In this document: positions 10,822-21,814 of the stretch, piece after piece
Position numbering within the stretch: the first letter of the stretch is position 1
Layout of the letters: the number at the start of each line of letters is the position of its first letter
NCBI RefSeq assembly: GCF_036323735.1
Contig: NC_086027.1
Span: 88,916,662 to 88,980,661 of the forward strand
Direction of reading: 5' to 3'
Length of the DNA stretch: 64,000 bases
Origin: Rattus norvegicus
Lineage: Eukaryota; Chordata; Mammalia; Rodentia; Muridae
Notes under the pieces: model-generated
Told to the model about the DNA's origin: nothing
Database searches by the model: none
What the model saw: the letters and a program-made list of their open reading frames with translations, nothing else
Made by a program: the position numbers and the translations under genes

Positions 10822-11056
10822 GGGTTGAGTTGTAGCTCAGTTGGTAGCGTTTGTTCAGCACACACAAAGCCCTCGGCTTGGTGCCCAGCATTAAATAAAC
10901 TGGGCATCATAGCACACGCTTGTATTCCCAGCATCCGGGAGGCAGGAGCTGGTGGATAAAGAGTTTAATGTCATCCTCACCTACAAAACAAAACAAACAA
11001 ACAAACAAAAAAGGATTAGGCCCAGCCTGGGCTATATGAGGCTCTGTCTAAAAACA
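10822..11056 (+). mobile_element. B4-family SINE (ID_B1 type)
   Basis: The ID-like head 'ggggttgagttgtagctcag' with 'agccctcggcttggtgccca' is followed by a B1-like body ('gcatcatagcacacgcttgt', 'attcccagcatccgggaggc', 'ccagcctgggctatatgagg'). An internal CAAA-rich stretch near 10988-11010 interrupts the body. Confidence 0.8.
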
Positions 11057-11429
11057 AGTCCCAGAGCTGTCCCTCCGGCCTCCAGGCTCAGATGGGAACT
11101 TCTGACTTGGAATGTGATGTTCTACTGTTGGTGCTTAATGACTTTATCTTAGAGCTTATCTAGAACACAAAGAGGCCATGACGAGAGCTACTCGGGCATG
11201 TGCTGCCAGCTGCTGCCCCCGGGCTTCCAGGCTCCCCTTTTCAGTTACCCATGAGCCCAAGGTCAGCACCCCTGTTGGAGGTGAGCGTCTCCCCATGCTC
11301 CTGGGAGGTTCCACTCTGTTCCCTGTAAATAGCCTGGTTCTGAAAAATCACATGGTAGATCTCAAATAAAGCACACTGGGGACCAATCAAGAAAGACCAC
11401 AGCAAGAACAAGCAAAAGAACAAACCTCT

Positions 11430-11560
11430 CTCTGGCTTTTATTTTGTTTTATTGTTTGCTTTGGCACGGTCCCCTCATGTAATGTAAGTCTGTTTCAAAC
11501 TCATAGTCCTCCTGCCTCAGCCTCCCTGCTGCAGAAATGGCAGGCATGAGCCACCAGACT
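11430..11560 (-). mobile_element. B1 SINE, antisense, diverged
   Basis: The plus strand reads 'ttcaaactcatagtcctcct', 'gcctcagcctccctgctgca' and 'ggcaggcatgagccaccaga', the reverse of a B1 body, preceded by a T/GTTTT-rich tail. Confidence 0.75.
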
Positions 11561-11569
11561 CCTCACTTG

Positions 11570-12585
11570 AATTTCTGACAATGGACCCGAATGTTCTGTC
11601 TGCCTGGGCCAAGATGACTGTGTATCTATAGAGAGCAGATAGGAAATCAGGAAAGGCACAGTCTTGGAAATGGAGAAGGTGCAGAGGGGCCCAGGACATT
11701 GTGGAAACTGATACAGCACATTGAGCCTCCTTTTTATCTTACCTTGTCTATGCATGAAACTAAGACAAACGAAAGGGCGACACCAGTGTGCTGTGTCCAG
11801 GCGTGAAACATCAGGTGTGAAACAGGAATTCCTATACAAGGCAGGGAGACCAGTGTGTCTAAAACTGGGACATTTGACCTAAACCCAATATGGCATTTAA
11901 TTGGATGTTAGCCTGAGGGATGTGAAGAGAGAATTCCAAACAAGAAACAAAGCTCCAAGGTGAGACAGCACAGATTTAAGAGGGGTTTCCAGTGATTTGA
12001 ACCAAGGGTTAGTTTCATGAAATGATGCCCAGGGCCATGCTGAACTGAAGAATTGCCTCTTCTCTAGACTTTAGAGAGAGCACAGGTGCCCTGGATTTCA
12101 AGCTTGGCCAGCCCTTCCCTGATGGGCACCATCATCTATTGTGTCCACTGGAGAGCATCTGAGAGCTGCAAGACAGTAGCTGGGACTCTGACTTAATGAG
12201 TCCAGTGAGGTAGGTTTAGTGGAGAAACCTCCTGTTTGTTACCTGTGACTCAAGAAATTCCTGATGTCAAAGAACCAGTGAATACTACCCTCGAATGTCT
12301 TACAGACACTTAAGAGCCCAGTATCTTATCCCATATCTGCCAGCTTCTTTCTTGGTTAACTAACAGCATCAAAATCCTAACCATGATCATTGAACAAAGT
12401 GAATCGATGTGCAGAAGGAGAAGCCGGAACTGAGACTGTAGCAGTGCTTAGTGTCTCTCCTTTGTCCTTCTCAGATGCAATGCCCTTTGAAACGTAAATC
12501 ACAACCTCAACAAAGCTTTGCTCTTGTACGATGCTTAACGATTCCAAGATTTAGTCTTCAGCTTTACAGAATGCCTGAATCAATC
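11570..12585. other. No recognised feature
   Basis: About 1 kb that looks single-copy. Minus-strand frames at 11501-11839 overlap the B1 and are not gene-like. Confidence 0.35.
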
Positions 12586-12588
12586 TCA

Positions 12589-12657
12589 TGCCAGGGATAA
12601 AAGTCAGGACCTAGGGCATGCTGGGAAAGTGCTGTACCACTGAGCCAAATCTCCAGA
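12589..12657 (-). mobile_element. Old ID/B4-head SINE fragment, antisense
   Basis: 'gcatgctgggaaagtgctgt', 'accactgagccaaatctcca' is the reverse of an ID-like tRNA-derived head. Only about 70 bp survives. Confidence 0.6.
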
Positions 12658-13174
12658 CACCACCGCTGCATTTTAGAAATGATAAAACCAGAGCCAAAGG
12701 GCTCAGTTGCTCTGTGTAGTTCCATATAGCTCGGTTGTTCTGTACAATTTAGCTCTATTGTTCCCTTTTGATATCCTCTGAAGAGTTGCTTGCCCTCAGT
12801 CTATATCATCACGAGATAAATTAAACGTGTAAACAGTCCGGTTGTGGAGTCTGGAAATAAAGTGAAGAGGGAAGAAGCTGACATGGACCAGCCACATACC
12901 CAGAAATGAAAGAAACTCTAGTCAGGTTTCCTCTGGGCAGGACCCATATGTGCCTGGAAACTGTGGCTGCCCTCCTTAAAGATCCCAATGTTCTATGCCC
13001 CGAGACGTCTAACTCCATTGGGTTAAGGCCGAAGGCATTAAAACTGTAGGTGGAAGTACAAATCTTGGTTTATTCAGTTGTGTCGTCACTGATGGAGCAA
13101 CCACAGATGCGTGGTCACACAGATGTCCCTGGCTAAACAAAACAACCTAAAAAAGATCTAATGTAGAAAAAGGA

Positions 13175-13278
13175 ACGTGTGTGGGGGCAAAATAGAGACG
13201 GAAGGGAGGTGACAGTAATCGGAATGCACTATATGTGTGAAATTGTCAAGGAACAATTCTAATAAAAAAAAATTAAAG
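13175..13278 (+). mobile_element. L1 3'-end fragment (possible)
   Basis: 'gaatgcactatatgtgtgaa', 'attgtcaaggaacaattcta' followed by an A-rich tail resembles the extreme 3' end of older rodent L1 elements. The match is short. Confidence 0.4.
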
Positions 13279-13284
13279 GCAGGG

Positions 13285-14345
13285 TCTTGGCTTCTCTGAG
13301 TGGGACTTTATCAAGGGACAGGGGCCAGGTAGGGTTTTGCTGAGTGACAGATGTTAAGTTGCTCTCAATGGGTGAACGTGTAGGAATTAGTGAGAAGACA
13401 AAGTCCAGGAGGAACCATCCAGGTGGTAAAGACATCACAGGCAGAGGTCCTAAGGCCAGCTAAACCGACAGAGGATGCAGACTCATAAAGACTGTTCTGG
13501 AAGTAGGAAGCAGAGGGGAGGTGGTGAGAGGTGGGATGGCAGACAGGAGATGCCCTTAAAGAGCCAGTAACTCATTTTTTCTACCTTCTCTCTGCCACTA
13601 TGTGAACAATGGCAAGCCACTGAATGGTTGATTCAACACAAGTAAAACTAAAACAATTAAAGAAAAGTTACTGCTCCAAAATATATTCTTAAGACTTGCT
13701 ATAGAATTATCGAGCAACATACTACTTTAGAGTTTCACTTAAGTCTTCATATTTGAATAAGTGTGATTTGGCAATAGCAATATTGTTCTCCCTATGGGAA
13801 TACCTGATGGAAAAGTAAACTTTAAAAACAAATTAAAAATTCATTAGAATTTTGTTAACTGAGTGCCTTTTCAGAACTAAAAATAAACTGGTTCAGACAG
13901 CATTTTAATGATGTGTTCCCGTTGGCATTATGGAGTTTATGACAGATGTGATGTACCCTTGTCCAAGCTATAAGAGTTCCATGGGACTCCCAGTGTGCTT
14001 ATAGAGTCTTTTCTCATTAGCTGGTGCTGTCAAGGAGATCTATGGCCGTAAGTTGTATAAGGTATGTTTAAAGAGATATCTGGACCCACCTGGTTTTTCT
14101 AAGCACACATATGCACCTGACAAGATTGTTTAATAAATCACATATCTACATTTCATGAAAGGGCTTTACTGAAAAGAACCGAAGTACATGAAGTTAATAT
14201 TGTCCTGGAAAATCCAGTTTATGTGTTGTTCGATGATGTAGTAGCTAAGATGCACAACTCCCTCTGACTAACTTCTGTAGGTTGAGTTGGTTTAATCCTT
14301 CTACACATCACAATGAAAGAACTGAGGAAATCGTTTAAACCTTCT
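13285..14345. other. AT-rich single-copy DNA
   Basis: No repeat or exon was recognised. The stretch 13580-14330 is AT-rich with no open frame of note. Confidence 0.35.
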
Positions 14346-14351
14346 TAAAAC

Positions 14352-14526
14352 AGAACACATGCACACACACACATATACACATATACAAACAGAGACACAG
14401 ACATATTATATACACAAGCACTCATATAAAAATACATACACGACATGCACAAACAAGCAAACATACATACATGCACACATATGCATATATATGCATTCAT
14501 GCACACCACACACACACACACACATA
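14352..14526. repeat. CA/CATA-rich low-complexity tract
   Basis: Irregular alternation of CACA, CATA and CATG units, ending in a short pure CA run. Open frames on both strands here are artefacts of the repeat. Confidence 0.9.
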
Positions 14527-14534
14527 ACAAAAAC

Positions 14535-15300
14535 CTATGTAAGAATCCTCCTCACTTTGTACCCAGACTGTGGAACTAGCCCACCACTGGCCTCGCTGCT
14601 TTCCTGTTCTACACAAGCTACCCGTAGAGCCCTCTGGGGAATATGTGTAAGCTCCTGCAGCTCTTGCCTTTTCCCAGCCACTGGTCTCTATCACTGAATC
14701 ACCAGGACTCACCTTCTTAGTAGATATCAAGGCTCTTTGTGATTTGGCTCCATCTACTGATCCAGCCTTGCCTCCTTGTGTCCCAACCACCTGCTGCCAC
14801 ACTGCTCATATTCCCCAGGCTTGACCACTCAGAGGGCCCCATAGCTCTCGGTACCTTTTCATTTCCACCCTTGTCTACTTCGAACAGCACTTCTCTCCTC
14901 ATCTAACTCAGATTCCTGCTCACCCTCATGCCCCAGCTTAAGGATAACATCTTCGGAATTTCCCATCATCCTCTCCCATCAACTTCAGAGCTTCTTCAAC
15001 CTCCTTGCATCAATTCCTCTGAAAGCATCTATGCCCTGTGTCTGTCAGAAGTGCATGGCTGGAAAGAAAAGCAAAGAGTGAGAATGATCAATGACTGAAC
15101 AGCAGTTTAGAGATGCAGCTCATGTGAAGTCCGGTGGTGATTTCAAGAACACGGACAGAATGGTAAGAGCTGTCCACTCTTGGTAGACTGTGGGAGGAAA
15201 GAGTAGAAGCCATCCAGAATGTTGGGAAAGGGTGGGGGGGCGGACCACAGGAAGCACAGGATGCACGTTGTTGACAAGATAGCTAGTATACAGTAGGAGG
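14535..15300. other. No recognised feature
   Basis: Pyrimidine-leaning single-copy sequence. Frames on the minus strand at 14497-14902 overlap the CA tract and have no gene signals. Confidence 0.3.
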
Positions 15301-15303
15301 GAC

Positions 15304-15510
15304 AGGGCCTGGAAAGATGGCTGCAGTTGAGAGCACTGACTGTTCTTGCAGGAACCCAAGTTCAGTCCTCAGTACCCGCATGGTGGCTCACAACTGTCTG
15401 ACTCCAGTCCCAGGGGATCTAATGACCTCTCTGGTCCTTCACATGCATTACATGCAACTCATGAACACACAATCACTCATACACAAAGTAAAAATCAATA
15501 CATCCTTTTG
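15304..15510 (+). mobile_element. B3 SINE
   Basis: The B3 order is clear: 'ggcctggaaagatggctgca', 'aacccaagttcagtcctcag', 'cgcatggtggctcacaactg', 'gactccagtcccaggggatc', then a CA-rich 3' part ending in 'aagtaaaaatcaatacatcc'. Confidence 0.88.
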
Positions 15511-15514
15511 TAAG

Positions 15515-16375
15515 ATTAGGAGAAAGCAAGAGAGGAGGGGGAAGCATTTCCTGGAACATGACAGAGTCGGTGTACCTGCCCAAGGCAGAGCCAGTCAGTC
15601 TGGGGACCCTGGACACCAGTATAGGAGCATGGCTTCTGTTCTGCAGGGGAGAGTGTGTCTGGAGCACTCTGAACAGAACCACCGTGTGCCTTAAGGACCA
15701 CTACAGCTTCTGGGATAGAGCGGGAACGCAGAGAGTGGGTGGTATCCCTGATGTAGAACAGCGTGGCGAAAACCCCATTGGCAAAGGATTAAAAGTAGTC
15801 TTGGGAATAGATTTAGGATCCCTGGTCTCTGAGTCATAATCTCAAGCAATTTTCTAGCTCCGACCTATTCAAGGTGATTGGAAGTTTGATGGGTGCCACA
15901 TGGGATAGGAACATTAAAATGTCTCTTATTTTCTTGTCAGCCTCGCACTTCACAATTATCTCTTTATGGTTACATTTGTGCGTTTGATGGGGATGTGCAA
16001 TCAGCTATCCTATAATAATGCTGGTTAAAAAAGACTCACCCATCCTATAAGCTGCATGTATTACACATAATTATACACCTGCGGGCCTCTCTAATTCCAT
16101 AAAAATAAGAGTTAGATGCGAACACAGCCTTTGTGTGTGAATTTTTCAGTTGCATGCCATAGCGAGAAACAGGCGATAAACATAAATGGACAATCAAAGA
16201 AGCACACTGCAGAAGCTAAACCTATTTGCAACTGACAATGCTTTTCTCCTCTGGCTAGCAATCAGCCAGTAACTGCTCCAGCATCTTTGAGCACCCCGTT
16301 TTGAACCTAGTCTGATTTGCAAATACAAGAAACTGGACTTTAGCTTTAGACTACAGTCTAACAGAAAAGACAAAC
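15515..16375. other. Single-copy region, possible conserved element at 15950-16180
   Basis: No repeat is recognised. The subregion 15950-16180 is AT-rich and dense in TAAT/ATTA cores ('acataattatacacctgc', 'tctctaattccataaa') with 'gtgcaatcagctatcc'. A distal enhancer is possible but unproven. Confidence 0.35.
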
Positions 16376-16387
16376 TGACTGCAAATC

Positions 16388-16626
16388 TCCCTCTCCCTCC
16401 CCTTCTCTCCCCTCCCTTCCTCCCTCCTCCTCCCCCTTCCTCCTTTCTCCCTCCCTCTCTCCCTTTCTCTCTCCCCCTTTCCTTCCCCCTCTTCCTCCTT
16501 CTCTCTTTCTCCCTCCCCCTCTCCCTCCACCTCTCCCTCCCCATCTCTCCCCCTCTCCCTCCCCCTTCCCCTCCCCATCTCCCTTTCTCCGTTCCCCTCT
16601 TCCTTCCCCTCTCCCTTTCTCCCTCT
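16388..16626. repeat. Polypyrimidine (CCCTCT-rich) low-complexity block
   Basis: About 240 bp of almost pure C/T on the plus strand, built from CCCTCT, CCTCC and CTTT blocks. The minus strand is a G/A tract, which explains the Arg/Glu/Gly-rich open frames there. Such homopurine-homopyrimidine tracts can form triplex (H-DNA). Confidence 0.97.
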
Positions 16627-16639
16627 CACTCTCATTTCT

Positions 16640-17900
16640 GCCCTGAAGCAGATATTTGACCACATTGCAAACCCCAAGACTGTGATTGGGGAAACCTTAT
16701 TGTGGTGTATCTCAGCCCTAGCACACACTTTTAACCCAAGAACTTTCTGTAAACAAGGGCTAAATAAAGTCAGCAATGGGTCAAGAAGTGGAGGGGGCAA
16801 TCACTTCTTGAGAAGGAGTGAAAGAGAAAAGGAGGGACATTGAGTTGGAAGGTGTTTAAGGCAAAGTGGAGAAAGGGAAGGAGCTTTTCTGGAGATCACA
16901 GGAGTAGAAAGGTCAGCTGGGTGCTTCCTCTGCCTCTCTGGGCTAACAGGTGTTCACCCCAGCATCTGCCTCCTGCGTCTTCGTTGGTAAAAATCAAATG
17001 TGTGGGATTTTGTTTATAAAACAATGACCTGTTGATTCTGCAACAGCTGCGACCTTCACCCTCATCCCTGGATGACGCCTTTCAGGTTTGACCCCCTGCT
17101 GTACCCAGAAGTGGATTATACAATATAAAACCCTGCTGCCCAAAGGTCTAGTCTATACTTTTTCTTCAGGTGTTCTTCCTTCTCAGGAAATGTATGAAGT
17201 CTATACTGTCTAGGCTAAGGCTTACCCCTAAGAGAGCAGTGAGGAAAAGAATTAACCACGTGTACAAAAACAAATAAAATGCTCTCTTTGGAGCATTGGA
17301 AAATTTTGGTTAATGCCAACCCTAGGCACAGTGCCTAGACATGGCAGCAATGTTAGCAAGCTCCCCAGGCAGTTCTTAAGTCTAACCAAGAGTAAGAAGC
17401 CCTACAGAAACCTTCAGTGAGAGCATGTTTTTCTGCCATTGATACCTCTTCTTTAGGTGGTAAAAATGTAACAGCCTACTTTTATATAAAGGGACTTATT
17501 AGTGAAGTTCTAAACACCTCAACATTTTTTGGAAGGCCCTCAACTCCTGGCTCTCTGCTAATTCCTCTCCATGCTCCTGGATCTCCAAGGGAAAAGTTTA
17601 AAGCAGGTCTCGCCATCCCTGCTCTTGTTTGTCAGCACTCAAATGCAAATTCTAAACATCACCAGGCAACACGTTCCCTAGTCTAACTGAGACTCCTAAG
17701 AAGTGTCGGCCTGTTTCACCCCAGTTTTTTCTAAGTGATGGCCTAGTGTGGAGTAGAAGGAAGCCCAAGCCAATGTGTGGGCATCATAGGGTAGAGCAAG
17801 AGAGACGTGGATCAGGATCTCCATCCACAGGCCACCAGCAGTGATCCCAGATCCAAACACTTGCTCTTGTTGCTGTCGTTGTTGCTGTTGCTTTGCTGTT
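16640..17900. other. No recognised feature
   Basis: About 1.2 kb, single-copy in appearance. No exon or transposon was recognised. Confidence 0.35.
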
Positions 17901-17904
17901 GCCT

Positions 17905-18035
17905 TTTCAAGACAGACTTTCTCTGCATTGATCCTGGAACTTGTTATGTACACCAGGCTGGCCTCAAACAGAGATCCACCTGCCTCAGCCTCCTGGATGC
18001 TGAGATTAAAGGCACGAGCCACCACTGCTCAGCTC
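17905..18035 (-). mobile_element. B1 SINE, antisense
   Basis: Reads 'accaggctggcctcaaacag', 'cctgcctcagcctcctggat', 'attaaaggcacgagccacca' on the plus strand, the reverse of B1. It is preceded by a GTTGCT-rich stretch standing where the A-tail would be. Confidence 0.88.
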
Positions 18036-18304
18036 CAATACACACTCTTAACGCAAGACTCCAAGATGCCACAAATGGACGTACATGATCAACCATGAAG
18101 CAGAATACTTGATCCATCCCTGTAACAATGTGGACTTATCTCCTCCACTTTCTGTTATGTAAGAGAAGACAAACTCAAAGGGGTGCACATTGTGTTCTTC
18201 CATTTAGAACATTCTGGGAGGAGCAGAAATATAGAGACAAAGTACTGATCAACTGTTGCCTGGGCATTGACTCTAAAGAGCTCATCATTTCCGGTGGGGT
18301 AGTT

Positions 18305-18660
18305 CACTAGTTTCCTTCCTGTGGCTATGACAAAACACTGAACAAAACCAACTTGGGGAAGGAGAGAGTTTATTTGACTCACAGGTTACAGTCCATCAAG
18401 GGAGCAAGGCAGGAACTGAAGAAGAGACCTTGAGGAAATGTGCTTTTCTGGTTGTTTCACACTGCTCAGCCAACTTCCTTATACTACCCAGAACTGCATC
18501 CCAGGGGCAGCAGTGCCCAAAGTAGGACTGGGCCCTCCTCCATCAATAAAGGACCAAGAAAATAAATACCCCACAGACATTCCTACAGACCAATCTGCTC
18601 GAGGCAATTCCTTAACCAAGGTTCCCTCTTCCCAGGTGTGTCCAGTAGACAACTAACAAT
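18305..18660 (-). mobile_element. MaLR-type LTR, antisense
   Basis: The antisense blocks are 'tgtggctatgacaaaacact', 'gaacaaaaccaacttgggga', 'gagagtttatttgactcaca', 'ctgggccctcctccatcaat' and 'accaaggttccctcttccca'. These match the reverse of the MT/ORR1-like LTR group in which other copies in this window fall. Confidence 0.65.
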
Positions 18661-18728
18661 AGCCATGACAAGTGGGGTCGATGCTCGGTGGCTTAGAGGT
18701 ACCCACTTGACTTCTTGGGATTGTTAAG

Positions 18729-18731
<3 letters not shown>

Positions 18732-18774
<43 letters not shown>
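18732..18774. repeat. (CA)n microsatellite
   Basis: A pure CA run of about 21 units. Confidence 0.97.
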
Positions 18775-18776
<2 letters not shown>

Positions 18777-18879
18777 AACTAACTTTCAAGCCTAGACAAA
18801 AATCTTTATTTAATTTTCATTGGTGTGTGTTAGTGGGGAGGTTTATATGAATGGGTCACACTTGCCTACAGAGGCCAGA

Positions 18880-19125
18880 GATCGACACTGTCTTTCTCTG
18901 ACACTCTCCACAATTGTTTCTGAGGCAGAGTCTCTCACAGCACCTGGAACTCCCTGATCAACTTTACTGGCTAGCCAGTGAGCCCCAGGAATCTTCCTGT
19001 CCTCATGCTTCCGGTGCTGGATTACAGGACACCCAGTGTTTTCCAAACAACTGTGTGGGGTCCAGTTCAAGTCCCCGAACCTATGCAGCAGGCATTATTC
19101 CCATTGAGCCGCAGGGCCAGTCCCA
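18880..19125 (-). mobile_element. B4-family SINE (RSINE1-type), antisense
   Basis: The plus strand shows 'aggcagagtctctcacagca', 'actggctagccagtgagccc', 'caggaatcttcctgtcctca' and 'cattgagccgcagggccagt', the reverse of the RSINE1 order from body to tRNA-like head. Confidence 0.75.
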
Positions 19126-19334
19126 CCAAGTTATTTCCAATATCAAGATGAGAGCTGTTATTCAAGGAAGATACTGATTACCTTCTTAATGGAATTGCAA
19201 GTCCATGGTGATCTGATCCTCGAAAGGATTCTACAAGGATGGGCGCTGGCTGTTTGCTGATTTTTTCCTAGAATATGAAAAGAAAAGAAAAATGTCAACT
19301 GACCCATGTAGGCTGTGGGATTTTTTTTTTAAGT

Positions 19335-19540
19335 TGAGAGCCAGCAAGATGGTTCAACAGAAAAACACGCCTGCCATCAACCCTGATAAAACCTGAGTTC
19401 CAGCCCCAGGGCTCCCATGGTTTAAGGAGAAAACTAATTGCCACGAGTACCCTCTGGCTTCCATTTGCAAGTTGTGACACACATGTATCTGCTCACACAT
19501 ATACACATACATACATACATAAATACATACGTACCCATAA
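19335..19540 (+). mobile_element. B4/B3-like SINE, diverged
   Basis: The tRNA-like head 'gagagccagcaagatggttc' with 'acctgagttccagccccagg' is followed by 'taccctctggcttccatttg' and a CACATATACATA-rich tail. The exact family is uncertain. Confidence 0.6.
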
Positions 19541-19544
19541 TTTC

Positions 19545-20440
19545 AAAGTTGAGAACCCCTTTGTTTGAGAGACTCGTTTCTTATAACTGTTAATTTGCTT
19601 CAGCAATGACTCAGAGTCTGCAGCATCCCTGTAAGTAAATGCTACATTTTCAAAACCTTTGACTCCTAACACATGAATGGGTATTTGCTCTTCTCAGGGC
19701 TGGCACAGAATGGAAGGGCAGAATAGAATGCAAGTCCTTGGGAAAGCCAATGTCAGAGGAAAATAGGTCACAGCGCAACAAGCGACATGAAAGCCAGCTG
19801 TTGGTGAGGATCATCTGGCCAAGCAGCAATTGCATAAAGTTCTGTGAGAAAGCTACCCGTGGAAGACTGGGTAGAGGCCAAAAGAGGTGCATCCTGGTTG
19901 CGAGCACGGCGAGTGACTTAGGACAGTGTAAAGGAGCAAACAGGCAGGATCAGACACTCGAGCCATCCTTTGTCTGAGAATCAGAGGCGGCTCTTTTCTT
20001 ATATTTGATATATTGGACTCTGATGAGCCCGACAAGCCCTAAGGCCTAAGCAGGAACATCTGTATTCAGGAGCATTTAGTTACCAAACCCACTGGCCCCT
20101 GTGTAGCCTGTACCACATAGCTTACACACCGCGATACTGCTTTGGTGCATTATTAGTCCATAGCTTAGGTGGCTTTGGCTGAAGGGAGGCTGCAAAAACA
20201 GATTTGCTGAATGTGCAATGTGTAATGGCGTAGTATTGCATTTGCAAAATAAATGGTTTTCCCTGGGCTCTCTTGGGACAAGTATTAATTTTTGCATAAA
20301 TATACATTCAGATAAGGATAAAGAAAGCCACAAAACTTTTACAATAGTCCCTACTCCTCAATGTGAAAGAAGCCTCAGTATTTAATTTTGGTTCATTTTA
20401 GGATTATAAGGGGCAAAATTTTTATTTTACTTTTTACATT
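19545..20440. other. Single-copy region, possible conserved element at 20180-20335
   Basis: No repeat is recognised. 20180-20335 is AT-rich and contains 'gtattgcatttgcaaaataa', an octamer-like POU site, and 'attaatttttgcataaatat'. Enhancer activity is speculative. Confidence 0.35.
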
Positions 20441-20443
20441 TAG

Positions 20444-20444
<1 letters not shown>

Positions 20445-20485
<41 letters not shown>
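20445..20485. repeat. (GT)n microsatellite
   Basis: A pure GT run of about 20 units, immediately 5' of a mid-repetitive element. Confidence 0.97.
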
Positions 20486-20487
<2 letters not shown>

Positions 20488-20975
20488 GGATTCTCTAGAG
20501 GAAGGAGTTGATAGGGTGACTATAAGTACAAGACTTGTTAAAGTGGTTTTCAGGCTGTGATTCAGCTAGTCTAACAATGGCTGTCTCCTAACGGAAAGTC
20601 CAAGAACCCCGAGTTGTTCAGTCTATGAGGTCAGACTCTCAGCTATTCTTCAGTACATGTTCAATCCCGAAGAAGTAGGCTTCTGTGTCACAGAATAGAG
20701 ATGGAAGGAAAGCAGGCAAAGGCAAGAGCTTCTCTTCCACGTCCTTTGGATAGGCTGCCACAAGAGGGTGTGACCCAGATTAATGCTTGTCTTCCCACCT
20801 CAAATGTCCCAGATTTAACTTGTTGCTTCCAGCCTCAAGTTGTCTGATGTAAGGTGGGTCTTCTGAGGTCAAATGACCCAGTTAACTAAGAATCCCTCCC
20901 AGCTGTGCCCAGGGACTTGAACACCTAGTTAAGGACAGATGCGGTCAAGTTGACAATCAAAAACAGCCGTCAGAG
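20486..20975 (-). mobile_element. Rodent mid-repetitive element, likely antisense LTR or L1-associated
   Basis: A familiar rodent interspersed repeat: 'ttaggattctctagaggaag' after a GT run, then 'ctgtgattcagctagtctaa', 'caatcccgaagaagtaggct', 'gtgtgacccagattaatgct', ending near 'cggtcaagttgacaatcaaa'. I recognise the pattern but cannot name the family with certainty. Confidence 0.55.
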
Positions 20976-20989
20976 TCTAGGATTGCATA

Positions 20990-21590
20990 CAAAGTGATAT
21001 CAAAGCACAGCTTACAGGATCTGATAGTCTCTCTCCACCATGTAGATCCTGGAAAACAGGCAATCAACCTGTTTGTCAGCTTAACAGGAAATGCCTCCAT
21101 CCTCTGAGCCGTCTTGCCAGCTGGGCTTTTATTTTTTTAAGCATCATACAGGAGACATGGAATGTATAGTTTTGATCCATACACCTAAGGCTGAGATTTT
21201 TCTGGCCTAAGGAAAAAAGTATAGCCTTTGGAAAAGGGAAATCAACCACCATCAGAAGTATAGGGATCGAGTTTCTAACGCCGGGCATCAAAAAGAAATG
21301 TTTTTATGTCTTTTTTGGTCACTTTTCCTAAAACTTTAACAAGAATGGCTATATAAAACTAATAATAATAGTAGTAACCCAATGTTTGCTGAAAGACAGA
21401 CACAGGCTGACTGGTCAAACTCAAAGAGTGAGTGTTAGCAAGAGTGACTCCTACTACTGGTGACCCCAGCGGCTCCAGGAAGGCCTGGTTCGGCACCAGG
21501 TCTGTGGTGGTTAACTGTGTGGCTATAGATGGTTTGCCCCTGCACATCTGTGTTCTTACCCAGAGCCACAGGGATAAAAATGGTCCTGCC
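20990..21590. other. No recognised feature
   Basis: AT-rich, apparently single-copy; a short run of AAT/AGT triplets near 21359-21376. Confidence 0.3.
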
Positions 21591-21595
21591 AGAGC

Positions 21596-21807
21596 AGTGG
21601 TTCTCAACTTGTGGATCAAGACCCCTTTGAGGGTTGGATGACCCTTTCACAGGGGTCACCTAAGACCATCAGAGAATGGTATTTACATAACAATTCATAA
21701 TCATCAAAATTATAGTTATGAAGTAGCAACAAAAATAATTTTATGGTTGGGGGTCACCACACCATGATGAACTGTCTTAAAGGGTCCCCCCATTAGAAAG
21801 GTTGTGA
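21596..21807 (-). mobile_element. URR1 hAT-Charlie element, antisense
   Basis: Runs from 'cagtggttctcaacttgtgg' to 'aaaggttgtgaacgactg'. The middle 'ttatggttgggggtcaccac' is the reverse of the URR1 'ggtgaccccaaccataaaa' region. The flanking 8-mers tgccagag and gcccagag agree at six of eight positions, consistent with a decayed hAT target duplication. Confidence 0.88.
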
Positions 21808-21814
21808 ACGACTG

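Noticed and set aside
16194..16800. Arg/Glu/Gly-rich frames on the minus strand
   Set aside because: They translate the polypyrimidine block and its edges.
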